In this document: piece after piece, positions 16,737 to 24,367 of the stretch | Layout of the letters: each line of letters begins with the position of its first letter | How positions within the stretch are numbered: position 1 is the first letter of the stretch | Source: Caulobacter segnis | GTDB taxonomy: Bacteria > Pseudomonadota > Alphaproteobacteria > Caulobacterales > Caulobacteraceae | NCBI RefSeq assembly: GCF_003243465.1 | Contig: NZ_QFQZ01000068.1 | Coordinates: forward strand, 1-26,985 | Reading direction: 5' to 3' | DNA length: 26,985 bases | Translations under genes and position numbers: made by a program | Notes under the pieces: generated by a model | Told to the model about the DNA's origin: nothing | Databases searched by the model: none | Seen by the model: only the letters and a program-made list of their open reading frames with translations

Positions 16737-16766
16737 ATTTAACGCATATCGCAACTATATGCGCAA
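16737..16766 (-). promoter_or_regulatory. Probable promoter with a palindromic operator in the spacer
   Basis: On the minus strand TTGCGC (16761-16766) and TTAAAT (16737-16742) are 18 bases apart. The spacer and part of the -35 box are covered by CGCATAT-N7-ATATGCG at 16743-16763, a perfect 7-bp inverted repeat. The predicted transcript start lies about 20 bases before the GTG at 16709. ArsR repressors usually bind such imperfect AT-rich palindromes over the promoter, so this is the natural candidate operator for the ArsR gene three genes downstream. Confidence 0.55.
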
Positions 16767-16796
16767 GCGCCCCGCGACCTGTCCGTCCGCCGCCAC

Positions 16797-18035
16797 CTAC
16801 CGCAAGGCGCGTTGGACGATCTTCAGCGAACCGTCGCCTGGCTCCGGCCGCACGCCCGTGATCTTGGCCAGCAGCGGATAGACGTCGACATTGTCGAACA
16901 GCGGCAGGCGCACGCCCGCCTTGAACGAAGGCCCATGGCCCACAAACAGCGCGCGCATCATGGGGTCAGCGGGATCGAAGCCATGGGCGCCGCCGTCCTT
17001 GTCGTCCCATTTGCCGGGTTTGGCCTTGGCGGCGAGGGTCGTGGTGTACCAGCCGGTCTGCGACAGGCAGACAATGGCCGGCACACGAGGGTTCTTGCCG
17101 TAGTGAAACCGCGCCGGAACCTTGCCCTTCTTCCAGCAGGTCATGTGCGGCAAAGGCTTCGTGAGAAAAGCCCGCTCGACGGCGGCCGCCTGCCCGGGCG
17201 CCGGCGAGAAGCTGGTCATCGCGCCCCGGGTCACTAGATGGATCTTGGAGAGGTCGATCAGGTCATCGAGCACGATGCGATTGGCCGCCGGCAGCGGCGC
17301 CATGCCGTGATCGGCGACGATGATGATGTCGGTGGCCTCGAAACGGCCTCGCGCCTTCAGCCCCGCGACCAGCCTCGCCACGGCGCCGTCGACCCTGACC
17401 AGGGCCGCCCGCAGCTCTGGCGAGTCCGGACCGTAGTGGTGCCCCTCGGTGTCGACGGCGTCGAAATAGAGCGTGCTGAAGGCCAGCGGCGGCCCGTCGG
17501 CGCTGTCCAGCCAGGCCAGAACCTGATCGACCCGGACGTCGTAAGGCAGGTTGGTGTCGTACTTGGCCCAGCGCGTCGGCCGCGCGCCGTCGATCTGCGT
17601 CTCCGAGCCCGGCCAGAACATCGCGGCGGCGGGCTTCCCCTGCTGGACGGCGGAAATCCAGAACGGCTTGGCCTGGTTCCACCAGCGCGGGTCGTTGGCG
17701 GTGGGACCGTTCATCGTGAACTTCGGCCCGCCGATGACGGCGTCCTCCATCTCGTTGGCGACCACGCCGTGACGGTCGGGACGCTTGCCCGTGACCAGGG
17801 TGTAGTGGTTCGGATAGGTCTGGCTGGGAAACGAGGGCCGCATGGCGCCGCGCACGCCGTCATCCGCCAACGCCTGGATCGTCGGCGTGGCTCCGCGGTC
17901 CAGATACTCCGCGCGGAAGCCGTCCAACGAGACCAGGATTGTCAGATGCGGCGCCTTTTCGCGCGCCTGGGTCGGGCCGGCGGCCAGGAGAAGGCCGGCC
18001 AGGACGGCTAGGGACAGCAAACGGCGAAGGGCCAT
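16797..18035 (-). CDS. Secreted nucleotide pyrophosphatase/phosphodiesterase (NPP-type)
   Basis: A 412-residue exported hydrolase of the alkaline phosphatase superfamily, ectonucleotide pyrophosphatase/phosphodiesterase type. It cleaves phosphodiester or pyrophosphate bonds in nucleotides or similar molecules in the periplasm. A signal peptide (hydrophobic core LLSLAVLAGLLLAAG, cleavage near TQA at 24) starts it. Metal-binding and catalytic residues are all visible: Asp38 in VSLDGFR, nucleophile Thr73 in SFPSQTYPNHYTLVTG, Asp195 and His199 in FDAVDTEGHHYGP, Asp242 and His243 in ADHGM, and His352 in GGAHGFD. The ATG at 18035 is the natural start. It precedes the VOC-ArsR unit by 87 bases but that unit appears to have its own promoter. 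It is divergent from the ABC exporter. Confidence 0.92.
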   Translation of the reverse strand: MALRRLLSLAVLAGLLLAAGPTQAREKAPHLTILVSLDGFRAEYLDRGATPTIQALADDGVRGAMRPSFPSQTYPNHYTLVTGKRPDRHGVVANEMEDAVIGGPKFTMNGPTANDPRWWNQAKPFWISAVQQGKPAAAMFWPGSETQIDGARPTRWAKYDTNLPYDVRVDQVLAWLDSADGPPLAFSTLYFDAVDTEGHHYGPDSPELRAALVRVDGAVARLVAGLKARGRFEATDIIIVADHGMAPLPAANRIVLDDLIDLSKIHLVTRGAMTSFSPAPGQAAAVERAFLTKPLPHMTCWKKGKVPARFHYGKNPRVPAIVCLSQTGWYTTTLAAKAKPGKWDDKDGGAHGFDPADPMMRALFVGHGPSFKAGVRLPLFDNVDVYPLLAKITGVRPEPGDGSLKIVQRALR

Positions 18036-18207
18036 GAAGCAAGCTCGACTGGAATAGCGGTTTTAGCCTGATCGACCACGGATGTTTCCGCCGTGTGACG
18101 ATCGCCGTTCGCGCGGCGCCATGACGGCGACTTAACTTGGCGAGCCCCGGTCGGCTGGCCATAGTTCCCGCGTCGAGCCGACTCGTTCGGCGTCCGGGAT
18201 TTATCGC

Positions 18208-19125
18208 ATGTCGATCGCCCTCGAGGCCGACCGCCTCACCAAGACCTACGGGGCGGTGCGCGCCCTCGACGAGTTCTCGATCGCCATTCCGGCCGGCGGC
18301 GTGTTCGGGGTGCTGGGCCCGAACGGCGCGGGCAAGAGCACCCTGTTCCGGATCGCCCTGGGCCTGGTGCGTCCGACCAGCGGCGCGGCTCGCCTCTTTG
18401 GCGCCGCGCCCGGCGACATCACCGCCCTGCGGAAGGTCGGGGCGATGATCGAGACGCCGCGCTACCCGCCCTATCTGACGGCGCGCGACACCCTGACGAT
18501 GCTGGCGCTTGAGAGCGGCAAGAAGGACGCCGACGTCGGCGGTTGGCTGGAGCGGGTCAGCCTGACCCACGCCGCCGACCGCGCCACCAGCGGCTTCTCG
18601 GTCGGCATGAAGCAGCGGCTGGGGCTGGCCGCCGCCTTCCTGACCAAGCCCGAACTCGTCATCCTCGACGAGCCGACCAGCGGCATGGACCCGGCCGGCA
18701 TCCAGGAGATCCGCGCCCTGATCGTGGACCTGGCCAAGCGCGAGGGCGTCACCGTCATCCTGGCCAGCCACCAGCTGGACGAGGTCAAGCGCGTCTGCGA
18801 CCGCGTCGCCATCCTCTCGCGCGGCAAGGTGGTGGCGGAAGGCGGCGTCGCCGAACTGACCGCCGGCGAGGCCCGGCTGCGCCTGACCCTGGCCTCTCCC
18901 CTCGCCCCGGCGCTGTCGGTGCTGGGCGCGCGCGGCGAGGCCGACGGCCCGGACGCCCTCCTGGCCGACATCCCGCGCGCCGAGGCCCCCGCCGTCATCC
19001 GCGCCCTGGTCGAGGCCGGCGCCGAGATCGTCGAGGCCCGCTGGCGCGAGGTCGACCTCGAAGGGGTCTATCTGAAAACGCTGGGGCAGACGCCCACGGC
19101 CACGACCGTGGAAGGAGCCGCCTGA
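18208..19125 (+). CDS. ABC-2 type exporter, ATP-binding protein
   Basis: A 305-residue ABC ATPase. Walker A is GPNGAGKST at 37-45; the Q-loop region is near MIETPRYPPYL at 80-90; the signature is FSVGMKQR at 130-137, where the usual form is LSGGMKQR, so Gly is replaced by Val at one position; Walker B is LVILDEP at 150-156; the switch His is in LASHQL (188). The C-terminal 90 residues form the extra domain often seen in ABC-2 (CcmA-like) ATPases, followed by a short Ala/Thr tail. The stop overlaps the permease start by one base (TGATG), so the two are translated together. Substrate cannot be told. Confidence 0.92.
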   Translation: MSIALEADRLTKTYGAVRALDEFSIAIPAGGVFGVLGPNGAGKSTLFRIALGLVRPTSGAARLFGAAPGDITALRKVGAMIETPRYPPYLTARDTLTMLALESGKKDADVGGWLERVSLTHAADRATSGFSVGMKQRLGLAAAFLTKPELVILDEPTSGMDPAGIQEIRALIVDLAKREGVTVILASHQLDEVKRVCDRVAILSRGKVVAEGGVAELTAGEARLRLTLASPLAPALSVLGARGEADGPDALLADIPRAEAPAVIRALVEAGAEIVEARWREVDLEGVYLKTLGQTPTATTVEGAA

Positions 19126-19952
19126 TGCTCGCCGACGCCATCGCCGCCGAACGCTTTCGCCTGCTGCGCGATCGTTCGACCCTGTTCTGGGGCTTCTGCT
19201 TCGCCCCGCTGATCGGCGCCCTGCTCAGCGTGGGCGGCGACCTCTTCCTGCGCTTCGTGATCAAGAAGCCCCTGCCCGGCGTCACGGTCGGCCTGGTCGA
19301 CCAGGTGATCAAGACCCTGTCCAACGGCGCCTCGACCTTTGGCGCGCTGTTCCTGATGATCGGGGCGGCGGCGGTGCTGGCCGGCGACTACCGCTGGGAG
19401 ACCTGGCGGCTGCTCACCCCGCGCAACACCCGCCAAAACCTGCTTCTGGCCAAGCTGGTCGTCGTTGGCGAGGCGGTGTTCTGGAGCCTTTTGCTGTCGG
19501 CCGTCCTGTCGGCCTTCGCGGCGCTGATCGGCTCGGCCATCAACGGCAAGGCGGTGGCGATGTCGGTGCTCGACCGCAACCCGTTCGACATCGTCGGCGT
19601 GCTGGCCATCACCTGGCTGGAAGCCATGACCCTGGCGGCGCTCGCGGCCTGCGTGGGCGTGCTGTCGCGCTCGACGATGGGCGTGGTGATCGCCTGCCTG
19701 GGCGTGCGGTTCGTGCAGACGGTGCTCTCGGGGGCCCTGCGGATGATGGAACAGGGGCCGCCCAGCTGGAAACTGCTGTCCATGCCGGTCTTCGACGCCG
19801 ACCTGCTCCGCGCGGCGCTGCTGGCGCCGGATCAGCTAGGCGCCGCGGGCGGCTCGGCGGGCGTGGCGCTGGCGGCTCTGGTGGTCTGGACGGCGGCGTT
19901 GGCGGCGGCGGCGGTGTGGCTGTTCCGGCGGCAGGATCTGACGAAGGAGTAA
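19125..19952 (+). CDS. ABC-2 type exporter, permease protein
   Basis: A 275-residue membrane protein with an N-terminal cytoplasmic helix (AAERFRLLRDRSTLFWG) followed by six hydrophobic segments, at about residues 18-40, 65-85, 110-135, 155-180, 185-205 and 245-266. DYRWETWRLLTPRNTRQNLLLAKL between segments 2 and 3 is the coupling-type loop found in ABC-2 permeases of the ABC2_membrane_5/NatB-like groups. The protein ends in RRQDLTKE, a common end for this type. GAAGGAG precedes the ATG, which overlaps the ATPase stop. The transporter is probably a homodimer of permease with two ATPases. Substrate unknown. Confidence 0.9.
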   Translation: MLADAIAAERFRLLRDRSTLFWGFCFAPLIGALLSVGGDLFLRFVIKKPLPGVTVGLVDQVIKTLSNGASTFGALFLMIGAAAVLAGDYRWETWRLLTPRNTRQNLLLAKLVVVGEAVFWSLLLSAVLSAFAALIGSAINGKAVAMSVLDRNPFDIVGVLAITWLEAMTLAALAACVGVLSRSTMGVVIACLGVRFVQTVLSGALRMMEQGPPSWKLLSMPVFDADLLRAALLAPDQLGAAGGSAGVALAALVVWTAALAAAAVWLFRRQDLTKE

Positions 19953-20088
19953 GGGCGGCGACCGCCTCATCAAAGCGGACCAAACCTGGGACTGCTCAGG
20001 GTGGTTTGCGGGCGTTCGGGCGGGGCGCGCCAAGCGGCCGGCTTGCGCCAGAAGCTGCGATCGAGCGAAATAAGCAACCGATGCCGCG

Positions 20089-22074
20089 CTATCCAAGGAC
20101 GGCTACAGTATCCCCCACTGTTTCACCAATCTTGGCCACTACGGTGCGCGCGGCGATATTCTGGCGGGCCTTTTCTATCGCGTCAGCAATCTCGAACAAC
20201 TCGCGCCGATGCGGTTCCGGAAGGCGCTCCTCGAAATCGGGCTCGTTGATCAATGCAATCAACTTGTCGATGTCCTTTCCCCCGTAGCCGCTCGGGAGGT
20301 AAGCCTCCAGCGTACCCTCCTTTAGAACGTAGATGTCGTCGGCTCGCTTACCGTCGATGAATTTCGTGATCTTAGCCATGTCTTCGGGCGAAAGGTCAGG
20401 GCGGAGTTTTGTTCGCACGGATTTTATGCGCTTCCACTCTTCGGTCGACCCAACCCATTTTCCTTGCGCTATTGTGTCATCGATCATCGCCACGATGGTG
20501 GCTCCGTCGAAACTGCTCGGGTCGCCGATAGCCTCCTTTATCTTCTTAGTGTTTACGCCCAGCATGGATTTGATCTCGTCATTTCCGATCTGCTGCACAT
20601 AGTCGAAGTCCGCGACTAGAATAGTTCGAACGCCGCATGCCTTTAGAAGAGCTGAATAATGAGAAAACATCATCTTACCGTGCACAGCGACGACTTCTAC
20701 CGTGGCGCCGCCAGCGCTCTCTTTAGCTTCGCGGGCGGCAAGCATTCGCTCCATGACCATGCGGTCGCTGGGGCCTTCTACCAGCACCACTAGGTCAGCG
20801 AAAAATATACGTTCGTTGTTCTGACTGTTGATCGCATCAAAACGATGCTTGGTCCCAGGTAGACCTCTCCTTTCAAGCCGCACAATCCGACTGCGCTGGT
20901 TCTCCGAAAAGACACGGGAAACATACTGAACGGAGGTCGGCGATATGAAGGTTGGCGAATGGGTAGCCATGATGAACTGATTACCCGTCTCGACGCTAAG
21001 TTGCTCAAAGAGGTTCAGCAGAGCCTTCTGCCAGCGAGGGTGCAAATGGAGCTCTGGCTCATCGATCAAGATCAGGGCGTCGCGGACGTCCAACGCGTAG
21101 ATGGCAAGAAGATAGGTCAGCAGTTGACGCTCGCCGGACGACGCACTTCCGATGCGGAATGCGGAGCCCTGCTTTTCCAGCAAGATTGTATAAGTGTTGT
21201 TGTCAGGGTTGATACATTCGACGCTCCACTCGTATCCAAGAGCGGTCAACGCCTTCGTGAGCCGCGTCATATTCGGCTCAGCCTTAAGCTTGTCTAGGGC
21301 CCCAGCACCATGCGTCTGTTCTAAGCGGCGGTGGCTCTGAGCGATAGTGGCGATCGCTCTGTTCGAAATGCTACTCGGGTGTTTTGAGGTCATCGCATCG
21401 GACTGGCGCTTTAGATCGGACGCGTTAACATTTGCTAGGACGACCTCGGCACTTACGTCCTGCGCGGTGCGGTTGACGGGCAAATAGAGAAGTGTTTCGC
21501 GGAGTTCCTGCATTCCGCTCAAGCGGCGCAACGAGTTGTCAGCTTCATAAGCTTGAAGGTAGTTAAGAAAAAGATGTTCACCTGGCGCCCTAGCGAAGAC
21601 ATTGCCATTCTCAATTCTTAATGAAACAACGTCGCCTGCATTTAGGATACTGAGATCCCAGTCAGCTGCCCCTTCACTCCGGCTGCCATGCACGTTTCGC
21701 TTTTCGGCCTTCACGAGGCGCTTGGCATCCGCCTTAATCATCGCAATGTTTGCGATGTCTTGCGTCGTCACCTCGAATGCGATCTCAACTTCTTGGGGTT
21801 CGCCTTCCGAGCCAGAATACCTGTCTAGCGGCGTGTTGTTGAGCTGATCGTTGTAGGTAAAATCGTGGTAATACGGGTCGTGCGGCTGCGGGATTTGCCG
21901 TATGTATGCTGGCGGCATCAGGTAGCGCTTGATGGCGATAATTATTGTGTCGAGTAGGTTTGTTTTACCGCCACCATTCGGGCCAACAAGAATCGCGATT
22001 TCGCCGTCCACGAGCAGCGTTTGCTGCTCTAAAAAGCTTCGGACATTCGAAATCTTTACCGATCTAATCTTCAT
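20089..22074 (-). CDS. OLD-family ATP-dependent nuclease (AAA ATPase with TOPRIM domain)
   Basis: A 661-residue protein. The ABC-type ATPase part has KISNVRSF at the start, Walker A GPNGGGKT at 31-38, signature SSGERQ at 312-317, Walker B LILIDEPELHLHP at 334-346 and the switch His in ATHSP (372). The C-terminal TOPRIM domain begins LVVLVEGPSDRMVMERML with Glu433 and has the metal aspartates in VADFDYV (Asp489 and Asp491), followed by the late DDIYVLKEGTLEAYLP segment typical of OLD nucleases. OLD proteins are DNA nucleases involved in anti-phage activity or, for phage P2 Old, in excluding other phages. The gene is clearly richer in A and T than its neighbours and stands alone between an ABC exporter and the ribosomal operon, with no UvrD/GajB-like helicase next to it. 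That suggests a class 1, single-gene OLD acquired by transfer. A defence role is inferred, not shown. Confidence 0.92.
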   Translation of the reverse strand: MKIRSVKISNVRSFLEQQTLLVDGEIAILVGPNGGGKTNLLDTIIIAIKRYLMPPAYIRQIPQPHDPYYHDFTYNDQLNNTPLDRYSGSEGEPQEVEIAFEVTTQDIANIAMIKADAKRLVKAEKRNVHGSRSEGAADWDLSILNAGDVVSLRIENGNVFARAPGEHLFLNYLQAYEADNSLRRLSGMQELRETLLYLPVNRTAQDVSAEVVLANVNASDLKRQSDAMTSKHPSSISNRAIATIAQSHRRLEQTHGAGALDKLKAEPNMTRLTKALTALGYEWSVECINPDNNTYTILLEKQGSAFRIGSASSGERQLLTYLLAIYALDVRDALILIDEPELHLHPRWQKALLNLFEQLSVETGNQFIMATHSPTFISPTSVQYVSRVFSENQRSRIVRLERRGLPGTKHRFDAINSQNNERIFFADLVVLVEGPSDRMVMERMLAAREAKESAGGATVEVVAVHGKMMFSHYSALLKACGVRTILVADFDYVQQIGNDEIKSMLGVNTKKIKEAIGDPSSFDGATIVAMIDDTIAQGKWVGSTEEWKRIKSVRTKLRPDLSPEDMAKITKFIDGKRADDIYVLKEGTLEAYLPSGYGGKDIDKLIALINEPDFEERLPEPHRRELFEIADAIEKARQNIAARTVVAKIGETVGDTVAVLG

Positions 22075-22101
22075 GGCAAACTCTTGTCAGGGTTGCAAAA
22101 G

Positions 22102-22130
22102 ATTGAACCCTATCCCCTGGATCTGCGCAA
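22102..22130 (-). promoter_or_regulatory. Possible promoter of the OLD nuclease gene
   Basis: On the minus strand TTGCGC (22125-22130) and TTCAAT (22102-22107) are spaced by 17 bases, 28 bases or more before the ATG at 22074. Both boxes are partial matches. No strong ribosome site is seen before that ATG (only AAGAG at about ten bases). Confidence 0.35.
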
Positions 22131-22412
22131 TGGATATTCCCCGGCTGCCGGAGCGGGCACGAAGCGGGGGGCACGCGACCATTTAACCTAGAGAAACCGC
22201 CGGGATGACATCCGCGCCAGTTTGGAAGAGCAAGCGCCCTCGCGTTAGGCCAAATCGAAGGGCGCGACAGCTAAATCGGTGTGAGTTCGAAATTGCCGCG
22301 CGAATCCTCAACCTGGCCGCCTCCGACGCCTCCAGTGAGTCACGCCCGCGCGCTTGGCGACGAAACCAGAACGTCCGCTCAGGGTCGATAGCGGCCTTCA
22401 GCGTCCATCCAG

Positions 22413-22551
22413 ATATCCGACCTTCCCGGCGAATGCCGGGACCCAGATCGAACCCAGGGACGCCCATCCGGTCAGCGCGGAGCTAAGTCGCGTCCCTCCA
22501 CCCGCCCAGGATGAATCTGGGCCCCGGCATTCGCCGGGGAGGTCGGGATAT
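22413..22551. repeat. Paired REP-like palindromic element
   Basis: Two near-identical inverted arms of about 36 bases: 22413-22448 (core CCCGGCGAATGCCGGG, ending ACCCAGAT) and 22515-22551 (its reverse complement with three or four differences, starting ATCTGGGCC). Each arm also forms its own small hairpin (CCCGGC-GAAT-GCCGGG). An inner pair GGGACGC / GCGTCCC lies in the spacer. Elements with a CCGGCGAATGCCGGG-CCCAGAT core are widespread in Alphaproteobacteria, and such paired forms are typically mobilised by single-domain REP-associated transposases. None is encoded here. Confidence 0.75.
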
Positions 22552-22601
22552 TGAGAATGTCAGCGTGGGTCGAAGGTCTATCCCGAACTAAGCGCCCAAC
22601 G

Positions 22602-22628
22602 AAAAAGGCCCCGGATCGCTCCGGGGCC
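22602..22628 (-). terminator. Intrinsic terminator of the ribosomal/rpoA operon
   Basis: GGCCCCGGA / TCCGGGGCC with a four-base loop (22607-22628) gives a 9-bp GC stem, followed on the minus strand by TTTTTC (22601-22606). It lies 27 bases past the rplQ stop. Confidence 0.88.
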
Positions 22629-22655
22629 TCTCGTCTCAGCTCACGCTGAAATCTC

Positions 22656-23069
22656 TTAGTCTTCGGCGTCGTTGACGTAGACCGGACCCGAGTCCTTGCC
22701 CTTTTCCGAGACGTCGCGGTCGACGAACTCGATCACGGCCATCGGGGCGTTGTCGCCGTAGCGGAAGCCGGCCTTCAGAACGCGGATGTAGCCGCCCTGA
22801 CGGTCCTTATAGCGCGGGCCGAGGACCGCGAAGAGCTTGCCGACTTGTTCGACGTCGCGAACCGAGCTGATGGCCTGACGACGCGCGTGCAGGTCGCCGC
22901 GCTTGGCCAGGGTGACCAGCTTTTCGACGATCGGACGCAGTTCCTTGGCCTTCGGCAGGGTGGTGACGATCTGCTCGTGCTTGATCAGCGAGGCCGACAT
23001 GTTGGCGAACATGGCGGTGCGGTGAGCCGAGGTGCGGCCCAGTTTGCGGTGGGCGTAGCCGTGACGCAT
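22656..23069 (-). CDS. rplQ: 50S ribosomal protein L17
   Basis: A 137-residue protein with the invariant L17 opening MRHGYAHRKLGRTSAHRTAMFANM and LIKHEQIVTTLPKAKELRPIVEKLVTLAKRG. GYIRVLKAGFRYGDNAPMAVIEFVDRDV follows. Length is normal for Alphaproteobacteria, with a short acidic tail ending DAED. GGAG lies eight bases before the ATG. It is the last gene of the rpsM-rpsK-rpoA-rplQ unit. Confidence 0.98.
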   Translation of the reverse strand: MRHGYAHRKLGRTSAHRTAMFANMSASLIKHEQIVTTLPKAKELRPIVEKLVTLAKRGDLHARRQAISSVRDVEQVGKLFAVLGPRYKDRQGGYIRVLKAGFRYGDNAPMAVIEFVDRDVSEKGKDSGPVYVNDAED

Positions 23070-23206
23070 TTTCTTCTCTCCTGGGCGCTTGGCCCGAGCG
23101 GCGTCCTGACGAGGAGCGCCTGATTGTCACCAATCCTGGTCCGTCCCGACCGGGTTCAGAGCGAAGCGCCGGGGCCCTCCACCGCGTAGCGGCTTCAAAA
23201 GGCCCA

Positions 23207-23242
23207 GGCCGCTCCCCCTTTCCGAAGAGAGGAAGAGCGGCC
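23207..23242. other. Hairpin in the rpoA-rplQ gap
   Basis: GGCCGCTC at 23207-23214 pairs with GAGCGGCC at 23235-23242, with an inner TTCC / GGAA pair. It lies in the unusually long (203-base) space between rpoA and rplQ. It could be an RNA processing or attenuation element that sets the level of L17 relative to RpoA, but no U-tract follows, so it is not a clear terminator. Confidence 0.4.
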
Positions 23243-23272
23243 CGGATTTAGCGCGATAGGCTTCGAAGGTTC

Positions 23273-24289
23273 TTAGATTTGGTCTTCGAACTTCTTGGCC
23301 AGGTCTTCGATGTTCTCCGGCGGCCAGTTCGGCACGTCCATGCCGAGGTGCAGACCCATGCCGGCGAGCACTTCCTTGATCTCGTTCAGCGACTTGCGGC
23401 CGAAGTTCGGGGTGCGGAGCATCTCGGCTTCGGTCTTCTGGATCAGGTCGCCGATGTAGACGATGTTGTCGTTCTTCAGGCAGTTGGCCGAACGGACCGA
23501 CAGTTCCAGCTCGTCCACCTTCTTCAGCAGGGCCGGGTTGAACGGCAGTTCCGGCTTGGACTCGTCGGCCGACTTGGCCTTCGGCTCCTCGAAGGTGATG
23601 AAGATCTGCAGTTGGTCCTGCAGGATCCGGGCGGCGTAGGCCACGGCGTCCACCGGAGTGACGGCGCCGTTGGTTTCCACTTCCAGGATCAGCTTGTCGT
23701 AGTCCAGCGACTGGCCTTGACGGGTCGGCTCGACGCGATAGGCGACGCGCTTGACCGGCGAGTACAGGGCGTCGACGGCGATCAGGCCGATCGGCGCGTC
23801 TTCCGGACGGTTACGGTCGGCCGGGACGTAGCCCTTGCCGGTGTTGACCGTGAACTCCATCCGCACCGAGGCGCCGTCGTCCAGCGTGCAGAGCACGTGG
23901 TCGGGGTTCAGGATCTCGATGTCGGCCGGGGTTTCGATCTGGCCGGCGGTGACCGGTCCGGGGCCCGTGGCGCGCAGGGTCATGCGCTTGGGGCCTTCGG
24001 CGTGCATGCGCACGGCCAGTTGCTTGATGTTCAGAACGATGTCGACGACGTCTTCACGGACGCCTTCGAGCGATGAGAATTCGTGCACCACGCCATCGAT
24101 CTGGATGGCGGTGACGGCGGCGCCTTGCAGCGACGAGAGAAGAACGCGACGCAGGGCGTTGCCGAGCGTCACGCCGAAACCGCGCTCGAGCGGCTCGGCG
24201 ACGATACGGGCCTTGCGAGTCGCATCGGCGCCGGTTTCGATCTGCGGCTTCTCAGGACGGATCAGCTCGTTCCAGTTTCTTTCGATCAC
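23273..24289 (-). CDS. rpoA: DNA-directed RNA polymerase alpha subunit
   Basis: A 338-residue subunit that dimerises to start assembly of RNA polymerase and contacts UP elements and activators. The N-terminal domain (1-235) has ERNWNELIRPEKP, FGVTLGNALRRVLLSSLQGAAVTAIQIDGVVHEFSS and RGYVPADRNRP-like sequence. The C-terminal domain (about 250-330) has LELSVRSANCLKNDNIVYIGDLIQKTEAEML and NFGRKSLNEIKEVL. The start is GTG at 24289, matching the usual MIERNW opening. It follows rpsK by 78 bases. Confidence 0.98.
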   Translation of the reverse strand: MIERNWNELIRPEKPQIETGADATRKARIVAEPLERGFGVTLGNALRRVLLSSLQGAAVTAIQIDGVVHEFSSLEGVREDVVDIVLNIKQLAVRMHAEGPKRMTLRATGPGPVTAGQIETPADIEILNPDHVLCTLDDGASVRMEFTVNTGKGYVPADRNRPEDAPIGLIAVDALYSPVKRVAYRVEPTRQGQSLDYDKLILEVETNGAVTPVDAVAYAARILQDQLQIFITFEEPKAKSADESKPELPFNPALLKKVDELELSVRSANCLKNDNIVYIGDLIQKTEAEMLRTPNFGRKSLNEIKEVLAGMGLHLGMDVPNWPPENIEDLAKKFEDQI

Positions 24290-24367
24290 GTGGCTCGGGT
24301 CCCTTGAACGCGGCTCGCCGGCCGCGTTTGGCGCAGCCGGCGAAGGAAGATTGTGGTCTAAAAAATA

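Larger units (their letters stand above)
22075..22655. other. Gene-free gap between the OLD nuclease and rplQ
   Basis: This 581-base stretch holds the probable OLD promoter near its left end, a paired REP-like palindrome at 22413-22551 and the rplQ terminator at 22602-22628. Open frames of about 90 codons on both strands run through the palindrome and show no ribosome site, motif or codon pattern of a real gene; I reject them. The part at 22180-22400 has no feature I can name; it may be remnant sequence brought in with the OLD gene. Confidence 0.6.

Noticed and set aside
18129..18143. CtrA site (TTAA-N7-TTAA) in the divergent gap before the ABC exporter
   Set aside because: Only a single TTAA half-site is visible.
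22183..22486. Two frames of about 90 codons, one on each strand, in the gap by the REP-like pair
   Set aside because: Both run through the palindrome, have no ribosome site and no recognisable protein features.
22075..22655. tRNA or attachment site explaining the OLD gene insertion
   Set aside because: No tRNA-like fold and no flanking direct repeats were found; a GAGTTCGAAA stretch is isolated.
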